Part shown: positions 26,502-35,123 of the stretch, one piece after another
Layout: each line of letters opens with the position of its first letter
Position numbering within the stretch: the first letter of the stretch is position 1
Source: Streptomyces sp. R44
Lineage (GTDB): Bacteria > Actinomycetota > Actinomycetes > Streptomycetales > Streptomycetaceae
Length of the DNA stretch: 64,000 bases
Reading direction: 5' to 3'
Assembly (NCBI RefSeq): GCF_041053105.1
Contig: NZ_CP163444.1
Span: 1,426,001-1,490,000, forward strand
Made by a program: the position numbers and the translations under genes
The notes under the pieces: generated by a model
Databases searched by the model: none
What the model saw: the letters and a program-made list of their open reading frames with translations, nothing else
What the model was told of the DNA's origin: nothing

Positions 26502-27536
26502 TCAGTCCTCCTGACTCACGGCCGGTTGCCCGTACGGCTCCGTGCTCTCGGCCGGTTGCCCGTACAGCCGGGAGATCACGCCGAGGGCCTCGGGCAGCCC
26601 GGTGGGACGCACCGTGCCGGGAGCCGGGGGCCGGCCGAGCCAGCCGGGGCCCGCCAGCAGGACCAGGGGGGCCGTGCGTGCTCCCCGTACCCCGAACGCC
26701 GTCCCCGCGACGTGCCGGGCCAGGGCGTGGTTCGCGGTGGACCTCGCCTGGGACCAGAGGGCGACGGCGGCCGGCCCCGAGCGTCGCACCGCCGCGTCGA
26801 GGGCCTCCGCGGGCACCGCGGCGCCGAACATCCTGGTCGGCAGGCCCCGCTCCGCCAGTCCCGCCGCGAGCGCCTCCAGGGGGAGCGTGTGCTGCTCCCC
26901 GGGGACGCACGCCAGCACGACCGGGGCGGCCGGGGAAGCCGTCGCCGGGCCCGTCACGGCGGCCCGGCGCAGCGCGGTGGAGACGTGCCAGGACAGCAGG
27001 TGCTCCACCTCGACGTAGCGGTCGCCGGACGACTCCCAGGTGCGGCCCACGGCGTGCAGCGTCGGGACCATGATCTCCTGCCAGGCGGTGACCAGGCCGT
27101 GTTCGGCCAGCGCCTCCTGGAGCAGCCTCTCCATGGCGGGGCCGTCGAGGCGTACGGCGGCGCGGGCGAGCCCGCGGGCCTCCCGCCGGACGTCGCCCCG
27201 CGGCAGGCCTTCGCCGGGTCCGGGTCGACGGGTCCTCCCGGGGACGACGGGGGCCGCAGGGGCGCCGGGGGCGGCATCGGGAACGGTCGGCTCCGCCGAG
27301 GTCCGCGCCTGCCGTGCGGCCTTCGCGGCCTCGGCGGGCGGGACGCCCGAGGCCGTGAGGCGGCACATCTCGTCGAGCACCGCGAGGTCCGCCGGGCTCC
27401 ACCGACGGTGCCGGCCGTCCGCGCGGACGGCCGGACCGATGCCGTACCGCTGGTCCCAGGAACGCACCGTGGTGGGAGAGACGCCCAGACGCCGCGCCAC
27501 GGCACCGGTCGTGATCCCGTGCGCCGTATCGGACAT
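26502..27536 (-). CDS. MerR-family regulator with B12-binding-type domain (LitR/CarH-like)
   Basis: 344-aa regulator. The N-terminal MerR helix-turn-helix (TTGAVARRLGVSPTTVRSWD) is followed by a Pro/Ala linker, a four-helix B12_binding_2-type bundle (about 115-195; WESSGDRYVEVEHLLSWHV) and a Rossmann B12-like domain. The cobalamin lower-ligand position is kept as E-x-H (His216 in PGEQHTLPL) but the following Gly of ExHxxG is Pro, so cofactor binding is uncertain. The gene shares an operator-like element with the convergent sigma factor. Likely light- or cobalamin-responsive repressor. Confidence 0.85.
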   Translation of the reverse strand: MSDTAHGITTGAVARRLGVSPTTVRSWDQRYGIGPAVRADGRHRRWSPADLAVLDEMCRLTASGVPPAEAAKAARQARTSAEPTVPDAAPGAPAAPVVPGRTRRPGPGEGLPRGDVRREARGLARAAVRLDGPAMERLLQEALAEHGLVTAWQEIMVPTLHAVGRTWESSGDRYVEVEHLLSWHVSTALRRAAVTGPATASPAAPVVLACVPGEQHTLPLEALAAGLAERGLPTRMFGAAVPAEALDAAVRRSGPAAVALWSQARSTANHALARHVAGTAFGVRGARTAPLVLLAGPGWLGRPPAPGTVRPTGLPEALGVISRLYGQPAESTEPYGQPAVSQED

Positions 27537-27554
27537 GCCACCCACGATACGAGG

Positions 27555-27590
27555 TCCGATGCGGAAACGATGCACGGAAAGTGCGGTTCG
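27555..27590. promoter_or_regulatory. Triple 11-bp direct repeat upstream of the MerR-type gene
   Basis: Three units in register: GATGCGGAAAC (27558), GATGCACGGAA (27569) and AGTGCGGTTCG (27580), starting 22 bp before the ATG of the regulator. The first 19 bp (from 27555) are identical to the element upstream of the sigma factor gene. The spacing matches CarH-type operators with three or four 11-bp repeats; probable autoregulatory site. Confidence 0.65.
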
Positions 27591-27604
27591 CGGGCTGGGG
27601 GCTC

Positions 27605-28198
27605 TCAGGTCCGGTAGGGCACCCTGGCGATCTCCTCGATGCCGCCCAGGGTGCCCCACTCGTTCTTGCCGAGCCGGGTCAGCGGGCGCATGAGAGTCAT
27701 CTCGGGGTGGCCGTCGACCATGACCGACTCGTCGACCGCCGCGTGCACGACCCGGCCGAAGACGACCGTCGAGTCGCCGATCCGCAGGGTGCTGTGCAGC
27801 TCGCACTCCAGGGCCACCGGCGACTGGGCGACCCGCGGCGGCTTCACCCGCAGGCTCGGCTCCCGCTCGATGCCGCAGGCGTCGAACTCGCTCACTCCGC
27901 GGGGGAAGTCCGTCGAAGTGGCGTTGATCCGCTCGAAGAGCCCCTCGGGGGCGAGGTTCACCACGAACTCCCCGGTCTCCTCGACGTTGCGCAGCGTGTC
28001 CTTCCGCCCGACCGAGGTGAACTGCACGACCGGCGGCGCCACCGAGGAGATGGTGAAGAAGGAGTGCGGGGCGAGGTTGTCCGTCCCGTCGGCCGAGGCC
28101 GTGGACACCCAGGCGATCGGCCGGGGCACGACGGTGGCGGTGAGGAGACGGTAGAAGGAGGTGCGGTCGGTCAGTCCGGGATCGATGTTCACGCGCAT
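27605..28198 (-). CDS. Flavin reductase-domain protein
   Basis: 197-aa protein of the flavin reductase-like (split-barrel FMN-binding) family: VVPRPIAWVSTASADGTDNLAPHSFFT at the FMN site (quoted in two parts: VVPRPIAWVST and NLAPHSFFTISS) and VVNLAPEGLFERIN. Proteins of this type either reduce free flavin for a partner monooxygenase or act on their own substrates. No partner monooxygenase is adjacent. ATG at 28198. Confidence 0.85.
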   Translation of the reverse strand: MRVNIDPGLTDRTSFYRLLTATVVPRPIAWVSTASADGTDNLAPHSFFTISSVAPPVVQFTSVGRKDTLRNVEETGEFVVNLAPEGLFERINATSTDFPRGVSEFDACGIEREPSLRVKPPRVAQSPVALECELHSTLRIGDSTVVFGRVVHAAVDESVMVDGHPEMTLMRPLTRLGKNEWGTLGGIEEIARVPYRT

Positions 28199-28266
28199 GG
28201 CCGCCAGTATGACCGGCCTCCTTCCGACCTCTTGGCCCCTGGCCCCCGCTGACCGACACTGAGCCG

Positions 28267-28713
28267 ATGACGCAGCGCGTGGACCTCGCGACCGTGATGG
28301 ACCGATTCGCCCTCGACGACCTGGTCACCGGGTACGCGGCGGCCGTGGACGAGGGCGACTGGGACGCCTACCGGGGGCTGTTCGCCCCGGACGGCCGGGC
28401 CGACTACCGCGGTTCGGGCGGGATCGAGGGGCCGGCGGCGGAGGTCGCGGAGTGGCTCGCCGCGACGCTGCCCCTGTTTCCCGTACGCCAGCACCTCATC
28501 GTGAACCGCCGGGTGCGGTTCCGTGAGCCGGGCGGCTACCCGGAGACCGGGGACCGGGCGGACATCGGCGCCGACTACGTCAACCCGATGCGGTTCGCCT
28601 CCGGCGAGGAGTTCGTCTGCGGCGGGCGGTACGCCTTCGTGGCGCGCCGCACGGCCGAGGGCTGGCGGCTGGCCTCGGTCGTCGTCGACGAACGGTGGCG
28701 CCGCCACAGCTGA
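28267..28713 (+). CDS. NTF2-like (SnoaL-type) protein
   Basis: 148-aa protein with the NTF2-like cone fold of SnoaL_4: MDRFALDDLVTGYAAAVDEG, DWDAYRGLFAPDGRADYRG and GGRYAFVARRTAEGWRLAS. Members are cyclases, isomerases or small-molecule binding proteins. It diverges from the flavin reductase gene and precedes lnt by 54 bp. Function not predictable. Confidence 0.82.
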   Translation: MTQRVDLATVMDRFALDDLVTGYAAAVDEGDWDAYRGLFAPDGRADYRGSGGIEGPAAEVAEWLAATLPLFPVRQHLIVNRRVRFREPGGYPETGDRADIGADYVNPMRFASGEEFVCGGRYAFVARRTAEGWRLASVVVDERWRRHS

Positions 28714-28767
28714 CCCCTGGTCACCGGGGGTTTCGCGGACACTGGAGGCATCGACGGGAGGCACGTC

Positions 28768-30378
28768 ATGCGTGGTCCGTTCGTGATCCGACGCCGAGGA
28801 GGCCGGGCCGACCTCTCCCCCGCCCCCCGGCGTTCCGGGCGCGGGGCCGCGCGTTCCCTGCTCGCCGTCGGCTGCGGCGCCCTGCCCGTGCTCGCCTTCC
28901 CGGCCCCCGGGCTCTGGTGGCGGGCCTGTCTGGCGCTCGTACCGTGGCTGCTGCTGATCCGTTCGGCGCCGGGGGCCCGGCGGGCCGGCCTCGACGGCTG
29001 GTTCGGCGGCCTCGGGTTCATGCTGGCGATGCACCACTGGCTGCTGCCGAGCCTGCACGTGTTCCTGCTCCCGCTAGCCGCGCTGCTCGGTCTGCTGTGG
29101 CTGCCCTGGGGGTGGCTCGTCAGGGCGCTCCTCGGCGGTACGCCGTCGCTGCCGCGGGCGGCCGTGGCGCTGCTCGCGGTGCCCTCGGGCTGGCTGCTCG
29201 TCGAGCTGGCCCGCTCCTGGGAGGGGCTCGGCGGACCGTGGGGGCTGCTCGGGGCGAGCCAGTGGCAGGTCCCGGCGGCCCTGCGGCTCGCCTCGGTCGG
29301 CGGGGTGTGGCTGGTGAGCCTCCTGCTCGTGGCGGTGAACACGGCCGTGGTCCTGCTGGTGGCGTCGCCCGGGCGGCGTGCCGTCGGGGTGGCGGGGCTC
29401 GCCGCCTGCGCCCTCGTGGTGGGGACGGCGGCCTGGGGCGTCCCGGCCCCGCGGGAGAGCGGGACGGTGCGGGTGGGCCTCGTGCAGCCGGGGGTGTTCG
29501 GTGGCCCCGACGGGCCCGAGGGGCGTCTCGCGCGGGCCGAGGCGCTGACCCGCTCCCTCGCCGGGCAGCGGCTCGACCTGGTGGTGTGGGGCGAGAGCGG
29601 GGTGGGCGCCGATCCGACGGGCGACCCGAAGCTCGCGGCCCGGCTCACCGCGCTGTCGCGGGCGGTGGGAGCGCCGCTCCTGGTGAACGTGGACGCACGG
29701 GGGGCCGACCGTCCCGGCATCTACAAGAGCGCGGTCCTGGTCGGCCCGTCAGGTCTCACGGGTGACCGCTACGACAAGATGCGGCTCGTGCCGTTCGGCG
29801 AGTACATACCGGCGCGTCCGCTCCTGGGCTGGGTGACGTCCGCCGGCCGGGCCGCGGACGAGGACCGGCGGCGGGGCTCCGAGCCGGTGGTGATGGCCCT
29901 GCCCGGCCGCGGGGCCGGTGCGTCCCCGCCGCGGGTCGGACCGCTCGTCTGCTTCGAGTCCGCGTTCCCCGACATGAGCCGCCGCCTCACCCGCGACGGG
30001 GCCGGCCTCCTGGTCGTGCAGTCGTCGACCAGTACCTTCCAGGGCAGCTGGGCGCCCGCCCAGCACGCCTCCCTCGCGGCCCTGCGGGCGGCGGAGACGG
30101 GTCGTCCCGTGGTCCACGCGACGCTCACCGGGGTCAGTGCCGCGTACGGTCCCGACGGGCGGAGGGTCGGCCGGGCGCTCGGCACCGACGCGAGCGCCGC
30201 CGTCGTGCGCGAGCTGCCGCTCTCGGGTACGACGACGGCCTATGTGCGGTGGGGCGACTGGCCCTTGTACGGCGCGCTCGTGGTGGTGGGCGCGGTGTGC
30301 GCCGCCGAGGGCGCGGGTGCTTTCAGGACGCCTGCGCCAGCGCGTCGCGGACGACGCGCTCGCACAGCTCGTGCGTGA
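28768..30378 (+). CDS. lnt: Apolipoprotein N-acyltransferase
   Basis: 536-aa enzyme that N-acylates the amino group of the lipid-modified cysteine of lipoproteins. Several N-terminal transmembrane helices precede a nitrilase-type periplasmic domain (from about residue 230) with the catalytic triad: Glu in VVWGESGV, Lys in DKMRLVPFGEY and Cys in VCFESAFP. Streptomycetes commonly have two lnt paralogues. A Shine-Dalgarno (GGGAGG) precedes the ATG at 28768. The last 56 bp overlap the convergent oxidoreductase gene. Confidence 0.92.
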   Translation: MRGPFVIRRRGGRADLSPAPRRSGRGAARSLLAVGCGALPVLAFPAPGLWWRACLALVPWLLLIRSAPGARRAGLDGWFGGLGFMLAMHHWLLPSLHVFLLPLAALLGLLWLPWGWLVRALLGGTPSLPRAAVALLAVPSGWLLVELARSWEGLGGPWGLLGASQWQVPAALRLASVGGVWLVSLLLVAVNTAVVLLVASPGRRAVGVAGLAACALVVGTAAWGVPAPRESGTVRVGLVQPGVFGGPDGPEGRLARAEALTRSLAGQRLDLVVWGESGVGADPTGDPKLAARLTALSRAVGAPLLVNVDARGADRPGIYKSAVLVGPSGLTGDRYDKMRLVPFGEYIPARPLLGWVTSAGRAADEDRRRGSEPVVMALPGRGAGASPPRVGPLVCFESAFPDMSRRLTRDGAGLLVVQSSTSTFQGSWAPAQHASLAALRAAETGRPVVHATLTGVSAAYGPDGRRVGRALGTDASAAVVRELPLSGTTTAYVRWGDWPLYGALVVVGAVCAAEGAGAFRTPAPARRGRRARTARA

Positions 30379-31228
30379 GGAGCGCGTCGCGGGCGCTGAG
30401 CACCCGGCCTTCGCGTACGGAGTCGAGGAAGGCGAGGACCGCCTGCTCGATGCCGCGCTGCCGGGCGACGGGCACCCAGTCGCCGCGCCGGCGCACGCTC
30501 GGCTGCCCCTTGTGGTCGACGACCTCGGCGAGGTTGAGGACCTGGCGCTTGGTGTCCTGCCCCGACACCTCCAGGATCTCCTCGGTGGAGCCGTTCATCC
30601 GGTTCATCATGCCGATGGCGGTGAAGCCGTCGCCGGAGAGCTGGAGCACCACGTGGTGCATGAGCCCCTCGCGGATCCGGGCGCGCACGTCGATGTGCTC
30701 GACCTCGCCGGGCAGCAGGAAGCGCAGGGTGTCGACGACGTGGATGAAGTCGTCGAGGACGAGGGTGCGGGGGTCCTCGGGCAGGCCGATGCGGTTCTTC
30801 TGCAGGAGGATCAGCTCGCGCGGGTGGTCGAGGCACTGGGCGTAGCTGGGGGCGAGGCGCCGGTTGAAGCCGACGGCGAGGCTGACCGAGCGCTTCTCGG
30901 CGAGTTCCACGATCCGCTCGGAGTCGGCGTACTCGTACGCGAGGGGCTTGTCGACGTACGTGGGGACTCCGGCTTCGACGAGTCGGGTCGCGATCTCGGC
31001 GTGGGCGGCGGTGGTGGCGTGGACGAAGGCCGCGTCGAGTCCGGCGGAGAGCAGCGAGTCGAGGTCGAGGTGGCGTCGTCCGGCGGGCAGGTGCAGGGTG
31101 TCGGCCACCCGCTCCAGGGTCGCCGGGGTGCGGGTCTGGAGGTGCAGTTCGACCCCGGGAAGGGTGCCGAGGACGGGAAGGTAGGCCTTCTGCGCGATGT
31201 CGCCGAGTCCGATGCAGCCAACCTTCAC
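30323..31228 (-). CDS. Gfo/Idh/MocA family oxidoreductase
   Basis: 301-aa NAD(P)-dependent oxidoreductase. The Rossmann start VKVGCIGLGDIAQKAYLPVL and the catalytic-region motif DKPLAYEYADSE (EKP-type, here DKP) identify the family; the C-terminal half is the alpha/beta dimerisation domain. The GTG at 31228 is preferred because AGGGAG precedes it; an in-frame start at 31252 is possible. Substrates in the family are mostly sugars or inositols; here unknown. Confidence 0.88.
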   Translation of the reverse strand: MKVGCIGLGDIAQKAYLPVLGTLPGVELHLQTRTPATLERVADTLHLPAGRRHLDLDSLLSAGLDAAFVHATTAAHAEIATRLVEAGVPTYVDKPLAYEYADSERIVELAEKRSVSLAVGFNRRLAPSYAQCLDHPRELILLQKNRIGLPEDPRTLVLDDFIHVVDTLRFLLPGEVEHIDVRARIREGLMHHVVLQLSGDGFTAIGMMNRMNGSTEEILEVSGQDTKRQVLNLAEVVDHKGQPSVRRRGDWVPVARQRGIEQAVLAFLDSVREGRVLSARDALLTHELCERVVRDALAQAS

Positions 31229-31283
31229 GGGGTCTCCCTTGTCGTCGTCCACCGGCCCGCAAGGGCCGTTCGCGCCGGTCAGC

Positions 31284-32507
31284 TTACGCGGGACGGATCA
31301 TGCCCTCGGCCGAGGGCACGGGGCCGACGGGCGGGTGCCAGTCGCAGATGCCGTCGAAGCCGCGCAGCGCGAGACCGGGTCCGAACAGGGAGACGGCGCT
31401 GACGGCGGCGTTGCGCAGGGCGACGGCGGGGCCGGCGGAGAGCAGGGTGAGCGCGCCGGTGCGGGCGGCCTTGCGGACGATGCCGGTGGTGCGCGGCAGC
31501 CGGTCGGCGGTGTACGCGGCGAGGGCGCGGCTCGGCAGGAAGCCGGGGGCGGCGCCGGCGTGGTGGGCGAGGACGACGGCGTCCTCGACGGCCTGGTTCC
31601 CGCCCTGGCCGAGGCTCGGCATCATCGCGTGCGCGGCGTCGCCGAGGAGGGCCACTCTGCCCTGGTGGAAGGCGGGCAGCGGGTCGGGCAGGTGGTGGAC
31701 GTCGTGCCGCAGGATCCGGTCGGGGTCGACGCCGGCGAGGATCTCGGGGACGGGGTGGTGCCAGTCCCCGAAGAGCCGGAGCAGTTCGGCCTTCTCGTCG
31801 TCGGGTGCGTGACCGCCGGCGGGGGCGGCGGCCATGGCGTACGCGTAGACCCGGCCGTCCTTGAGGGGCTGGCTGCCCCACAGCCGGCCGGCGCCCCAGG
31901 TCTCGTGCGGGGCGAAGGGCCGCGCGGGGGCGGGGACGACGACGCGCCAGCTGGTGGCGCCGGAGTAGCGGGGGCCGGGGTGGTCGGGGAAGAGCGTCGT
32001 GCGGGTCGCCGAGTGGATGCCGTCGGCGCCGAGGACGAGCTCGGCCTCCAGTTCGCTGCCGGCCCCGGTCCCCTCCGTGACGGTGAGGCGGGCGGGGCGG
32101 TGGTCGTCGCCGGGGTCGGTGACGGTGGCGGTCACGCCGGTGCGGACGGCGCCTTCGGGGAGGGCGGAGGTGAGGATGTCGACGAGGGTGGCGCGGTGGA
32201 GGAGGACGAGGGGCCCGCCGAAGCGGGCGGCGGCGGCCTTGGCGTCGGTACGGGCGAGCCAGCGGCCGCCGGGGGTGCGCATGCCGCCGTCGCCCTGCCA
32301 GGCGGAGAGCTCGCGCACGCGGTCGCCGAGGCCGATGACGTCGAGGGCGCGCTGCGCGTTGGGGGCGAGGGCGATGCCGGCGCCGACGGGGGTGAGGTCG
32401 GCGGCGCGTTCGAGGACGGTGACGTGCCGGCCGCGACGGTGCAGGGCGACGGCGGCGGTGAGTCCGCCGATGCCGGCTCCGACGACGACGGCGCGGTGCT
32501 GTTCCAT
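31284..32507 (-). CDS. FAD-dependent monooxygenase
   Basis: 407-aa group A flavoprotein monooxygenase. It contains GxGxxG (VVVGAGIGGLTAAVAL, residues 7-22), the DG motif VLGADGIHSATR and the GD motif LLGDAAHAMMPSLGQGGNQAVED. Such enzymes hydroxylate aromatic or polyketide compounds or inactivate antibiotics. It diverges from a TetR gene; two palindromic operators lie between, so it is probably the regulated target. No other pathway genes adjoin. Confidence 0.92.
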   Translation of the reverse strand: MEQHRAVVVGAGIGGLTAAVALHRRGRHVTVLERAADLTPVGAGIALAPNAQRALDVIGLGDRVRELSAWQGDGGMRTPGGRWLARTDAKAAAARFGGPLVLLHRATLVDILTSALPEGAVRTGVTATVTDPGDDHRPARLTVTEGTGAGSELEAELVLGADGIHSATRTTLFPDHPGPRYSGATSWRVVVPAPARPFAPHETWGAGRLWGSQPLKDGRVYAYAMAAAPAGGHAPDDEKAELLRLFGDWHHPVPEILAGVDPDRILRHDVHHLPDPLPAFHQGRVALLGDAAHAMMPSLGQGGNQAVEDAVVLAHHAGAAPGFLPSRALAAYTADRLPRTTGIVRKAARTGALTLLSAGPAVALRNAAVSAVSLFGPGLALRGFDGICDWHPPVGPVPSAEGMIRPA

Positions 32508-32613
32508 GGCTGCTCCTCGGCTCGGTACGGGCGGGGCGACGGGCCCTGCGGGTGCGGTCGGCCCTGCGGGTGCGACGGAACACCGCGGGTGCGGTGTGCC
32601 GGGCGAGCACCCT

Positions 32614-32635
32614 CCTCACTACAGCTGTAGTGAGG
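32614..32635. promoter_or_regulatory. Perfect 22-bp palindrome, TetR operator 1
   Basis: Eleven-base arms (CCTCACTACAG and its complement) with no spacer, in the divergent promoter region between the flavin monooxygenase and the TetR gene. Its core ACTACAGCTGTAGT is repeated in the second site 34 bp away centre to centre. Confidence 0.8.
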
Positions 32636-32651
32636 TCGACACCGTGACCGT

Positions 32652-32665
32652 ACTACAGCTGTAGT
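32652..32665. promoter_or_regulatory. TetR operator 2 (ACTACAGCTGTAGT)
   Basis: Perfect 14-bp palindrome identical to the core of the first operator, 23 bp upstream of the TetR start codon, well placed to block the regulator's own promoter. Two identical palindromes next to a TetR gene make this assignment strong. Confidence 0.8.
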
Positions 32666-32688
32666 CGCGCCGGTAGTAGGTTGTCCCC

Positions 32689-33306
32689 ATGACCTCAGCC
32701 ACCGCCGGGACCCCGGCCCCGGAGTCCCCCGTCTCCCGCGCCGATCGGATCGGCGACGCCGCCCTCGCCCTCCTGGTCGAGCGGGGGATGCGGGGCCTGA
32801 CCCACCGCGCCGTGGACGAGCGCGCGGGGCTGCCGCAGGGCTCGACGTCCAACCACGCCCGCACCCGCCAGGCCCTCCTGGAGACGGCCGTACGGCGCCA
32901 GGTCCAGCGGGAGGCCGAGGTCCTCACCCCGCACGAGCTGCCGGGCCCGGAGAGCGGCGGCGAGGCACTCGTCGACGCGCTGGCCCTCGCCCTGCACCGC
33001 TATCTCACCGACCACCGCTCGCTGCTGGTCTCCCGCTACGAGCTGGCCCTGGAGGCCACCCGCCGCCCCGAGCTCCGGAGCTTCTTCGACACGGCCGGCG
33101 CGACCTTCCACACCCCGCTGATCGCGATGATGACGGCGGCCGGCTCGCCGGAGCCCGAACGGCACGCGCTCTCCCTGATCGCCTGGAGCGAGGGGCTGAT
33201 GTTCTCCTGCGCGGCGGGCTCCTTCCACGCGTCCGTGCCGAGCCGCGCGGAACTGCGCACCGGCTTCGACGAGTTGCTGCGCGGCATGCTCGGGGACCGG
33301 GGCTGA
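32689..33306 (+). CDS. TetR-family transcriptional regulator
   Basis: 205-aa regulator with an N-terminal TetR helix-turn-helix (GLTHRAVDERAGLPQGSTSN) and an all-helical C-terminal ligand domain. ATG at 32689. It probably represses itself and the divergent flavin monooxygenase through the two palindromes in the gap. Ligand unknown. Confidence 0.93.
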   Translation: MTSATAGTPAPESPVSRADRIGDAALALLVERGMRGLTHRAVDERAGLPQGSTSNHARTRQALLETAVRRQVQREAEVLTPHELPGPESGGEALVDALALALHRYLTDHRSLLVSRYELALEATRRPELRSFFDTAGATFHTPLIAMMTAAGSPEPERHALSLIAWSEGLMFSCAAGSFHASVPSRAELRTGFDELLRGMLGDRG

Positions 33307-33361
33307 CAGTCCTGCCGGAGGGCCGCGAAATCCCTGGCGCCGTCGGCGATCATGGGGGACG

Positions 33362-33898
33362 ATGCCGCCCATGACCACCGAAGGCACCGAAACCGTCCCG
33401 CGCGTCGACCCCGCCACCACCACGGGCGAGCGCGAAGCGCTGGAGCAGTGGCTCGACTTCCATCGCGCGACCCTCGCGGTGAAGTGCGAGGGGCTCGACG
33501 ACGCCCAGCTGCGCACCCTGTCCGCCCGGCCCTCGGACCTCAACCTGCTCGGCCTGGTCCGACACATGGCCGAGGTCGAGCGCGGCTGGTTCCGCAACGT
33601 CCTGGCCGGCGAGAAGGCGCCGTGGATCTACTCCACGGAGGCGGACCGCGACGGGGACATCCACGTCACGGACGAGGACACCTACGAGGAGGCCCACGCC
33701 ACCTGGCAGGCCGAGATCGCGCACGCGCGCACCCTGGCCGCCGGCCGTGACCTCGACGACCTGGGCGTGGGCCGGCACCGCACCGGGCGCACCTTCAACC
33801 TCCGGTGGATCTACCTCCACATGATCGAGGAGTACGCCCGCCACAACGGCCACGCGGACCTCATCCGCGAGCGGATCGACGGCGCGACCGGCGACTGA
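33362..33898 (+). CDS. DinB-family protein (DUF664 type)
   Basis: 178-aa four-helix protein of the DinB/DUF664 superfamily, which in actinobacteria includes mycothiol-dependent thiol S-transferases. Metal-ligand histidines are likely in GLVRHMAEVERGWF and in YLHMIEEYARHNGHAD. An alternative ATG at 33371 is equally possible. Substrate unknown. Confidence 0.88.
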   Translation: MPPMTTEGTETVPRVDPATTTGEREALEQWLDFHRATLAVKCEGLDDAQLRTLSARPSDLNLLGLVRHMAEVERGWFRNVLAGEKAPWIYSTEADRDGDIHVTDEDTYEEAHATWQAEIAHARTLAAGRDLDDLGVGRHRTGRTFNLRWIYLHMIEEYARHNGHADLIRERIDGATGD

Positions 33899-33936
33899 CC
33901 TCGCACCGGACCCCACCCGGGGCCGGTCAAGAGCGG

Positions 33937-33963
33937 GCCCCGCACCTCTCACCCGTGCGGGGC
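33937..33963 (+). terminator. Hairpin terminator after DinB gene
   Basis: Perfect 9-bp stem GCCCCGCAC / GTGCGGGGC with a 9-nt loop, 38 bp downstream of the DinB gene stop. Confidence 0.6.
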
Positions 33964-34017
33964 ATTCCCCGCCGGTAGGGGAGCGAAGATCGCGTACGGA
34001 CCAGCAGAGTTGCGCGG

Positions 34018-34506
34018 GTGCATGGAACCCGAACCACAGTGAAGATCCTGGTCGGAGCGGCGGTCGCCGCCCTCGCGGGCTGCGTCTCGGTGGACGCCCC
34101 GCCGACGGCGCCCGCCCACGCCCCCGCGCCCGCGGCCGACACCGTACGCCCCGCCCAGGACGTGGCACCGCAGATCGTCGAGGGCCCGGCCCGCGAGGCC
34201 CTCGAAGCGGCCCTTCCCGCTCCCCCGCCGTCCGCCGCGCCCCGCGCGGCGCCTCCGGCGGGGCAGCACCGGCGGACGGTGACGCCGCCCCGGCCGGAGG
34301 CCCCGCACCCCGGCTCCGTACCGAAGCAGCACGACCGACCGCGCCCGTCGGCCCGGCCGGGCCTCCCCGGCCTGCCGGACCTCGGGAGGCTGCCGAAGGA
34401 GCCGCCGGTCTCCCGCGACGAGGTCTGCGGTCTGGGCGAGCGGTACGGGGGCTGGGACCCCGGCAGCGATCAGGCGAGGATCTGCCACGGCACGTACGGC
34501 CGGTGA
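34018..34506 (+). CDS. Small putative lipoprotein, Pro/Ala-rich
   Basis: 162 aa. The N-terminus has a basic/hydrophobic segment ending in a lipobox-like LAGC (Cys22), which suggests lipid attachment. The middle is a Pro/Ala/Arg-rich linker and the short C-terminal part (VSRDEVCGLGERYGGWDPGS ... ICHGTYGR) has two cysteines. An alternative GTG at 34039 would give a shorter, more typical signal peptide. No known domain; an envelope-associated hypothetical protein. Confidence 0.7.
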   Translation: MHGTRTTVKILVGAAVAALAGCVSVDAPPTAPAHAPAPAADTVRPAQDVAPQIVEGPAREALEAALPAPPPSAAPRAAPPAGQHRRTVTPPRPEAPHPGSVPKQHDRPRPSARPGLPGLPDLGRLPKEPPVSRDEVCGLGERYGGWDPGSDQARICHGTYGR

Positions 34507-34579
34507 GTCCCCGCCGTACGCCCCGGAACCGTCACGCGCCCCCTCATCCGCCCCTACACGTGCCCCTTCACGCGCCCCT

Positions 34580-35053
34580 TCACGCGCCTCCGAGCCGCCG
34601 CTCCAGGCGCTCGATCGCGGCCCGGACCCCGTTCCCGTAGCCGTCGTCGTCGAGGTGGTCCGAGGCCGCGCGGGCCCGGTCCAGATGGACCCGCGCGGCG
34701 TCGGGCCTCTGGAGCTTGACGTAGTCGGCGGCCAGGTTGAGATGGAGCGAGGGGTACAGCGCCCGGAGCGCGGCCGCCGAATCGTGCTCGGCGAGCCGCT
34801 CCTCGGCGAGGCCCTCGGCCGCGCTCAGCGCCCGCAGGTCCCAGGCCAGCTCGGTGTCGGGATCGTCCTGCGCGTCCGCCATGTAGTGCGCGAGGGTGCA
34901 GCGGTGCAGGGGGTCGCCGTCCGGGCCGATCTGCTGCCAGAGGAGACCGAAGCGGTTCCGGGCCTCCTCGCGGTCGCCGCCGTGGAGCAGCATCATGGCC
35001 TGCCCGATCCTGGTCATGACCCCGTCGTCCGACACCTGCTGCTGCTCGGTCAC
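34580..35053 (-). CDS. Tetratricopeptide-like protein
   Basis: 157-aa helical protein with TPR-like pairs (AMMLLHGGDREEARNRFGLL, LHLNLAADYVKLQRPDAARV). The GTG at 35053 follows GGAGG at good spacing; an in-frame start at 35077 lies upstream. TPR scaffolds of this type mediate protein contacts; no partner is evident. The gap before it contains three imperfect CGCCCCTTCA-like repeats (about 34550-34590). Confidence 0.75.
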   Translation of the reverse strand: MTEQQQVSDDGVMTRIGQAMMLLHGGDREEARNRFGLLWQQIGPDGDPLHRCTLAHYMADAQDDPDTELAWDLRALSAAEGLAEERLAEHDSAAALRALYPSLHLNLAADYVKLQRPDAARVHLDRARAASDHLDDDGYGNGVRAAIERLERRLGGA

Positions 35054-35123
35054 CGCGACCTCCACCCGCTCTCCCACTGGGAGTGACGACGCTAGCCGCA
35101 GCGGGCCCGGATCGGGCCGAGGC

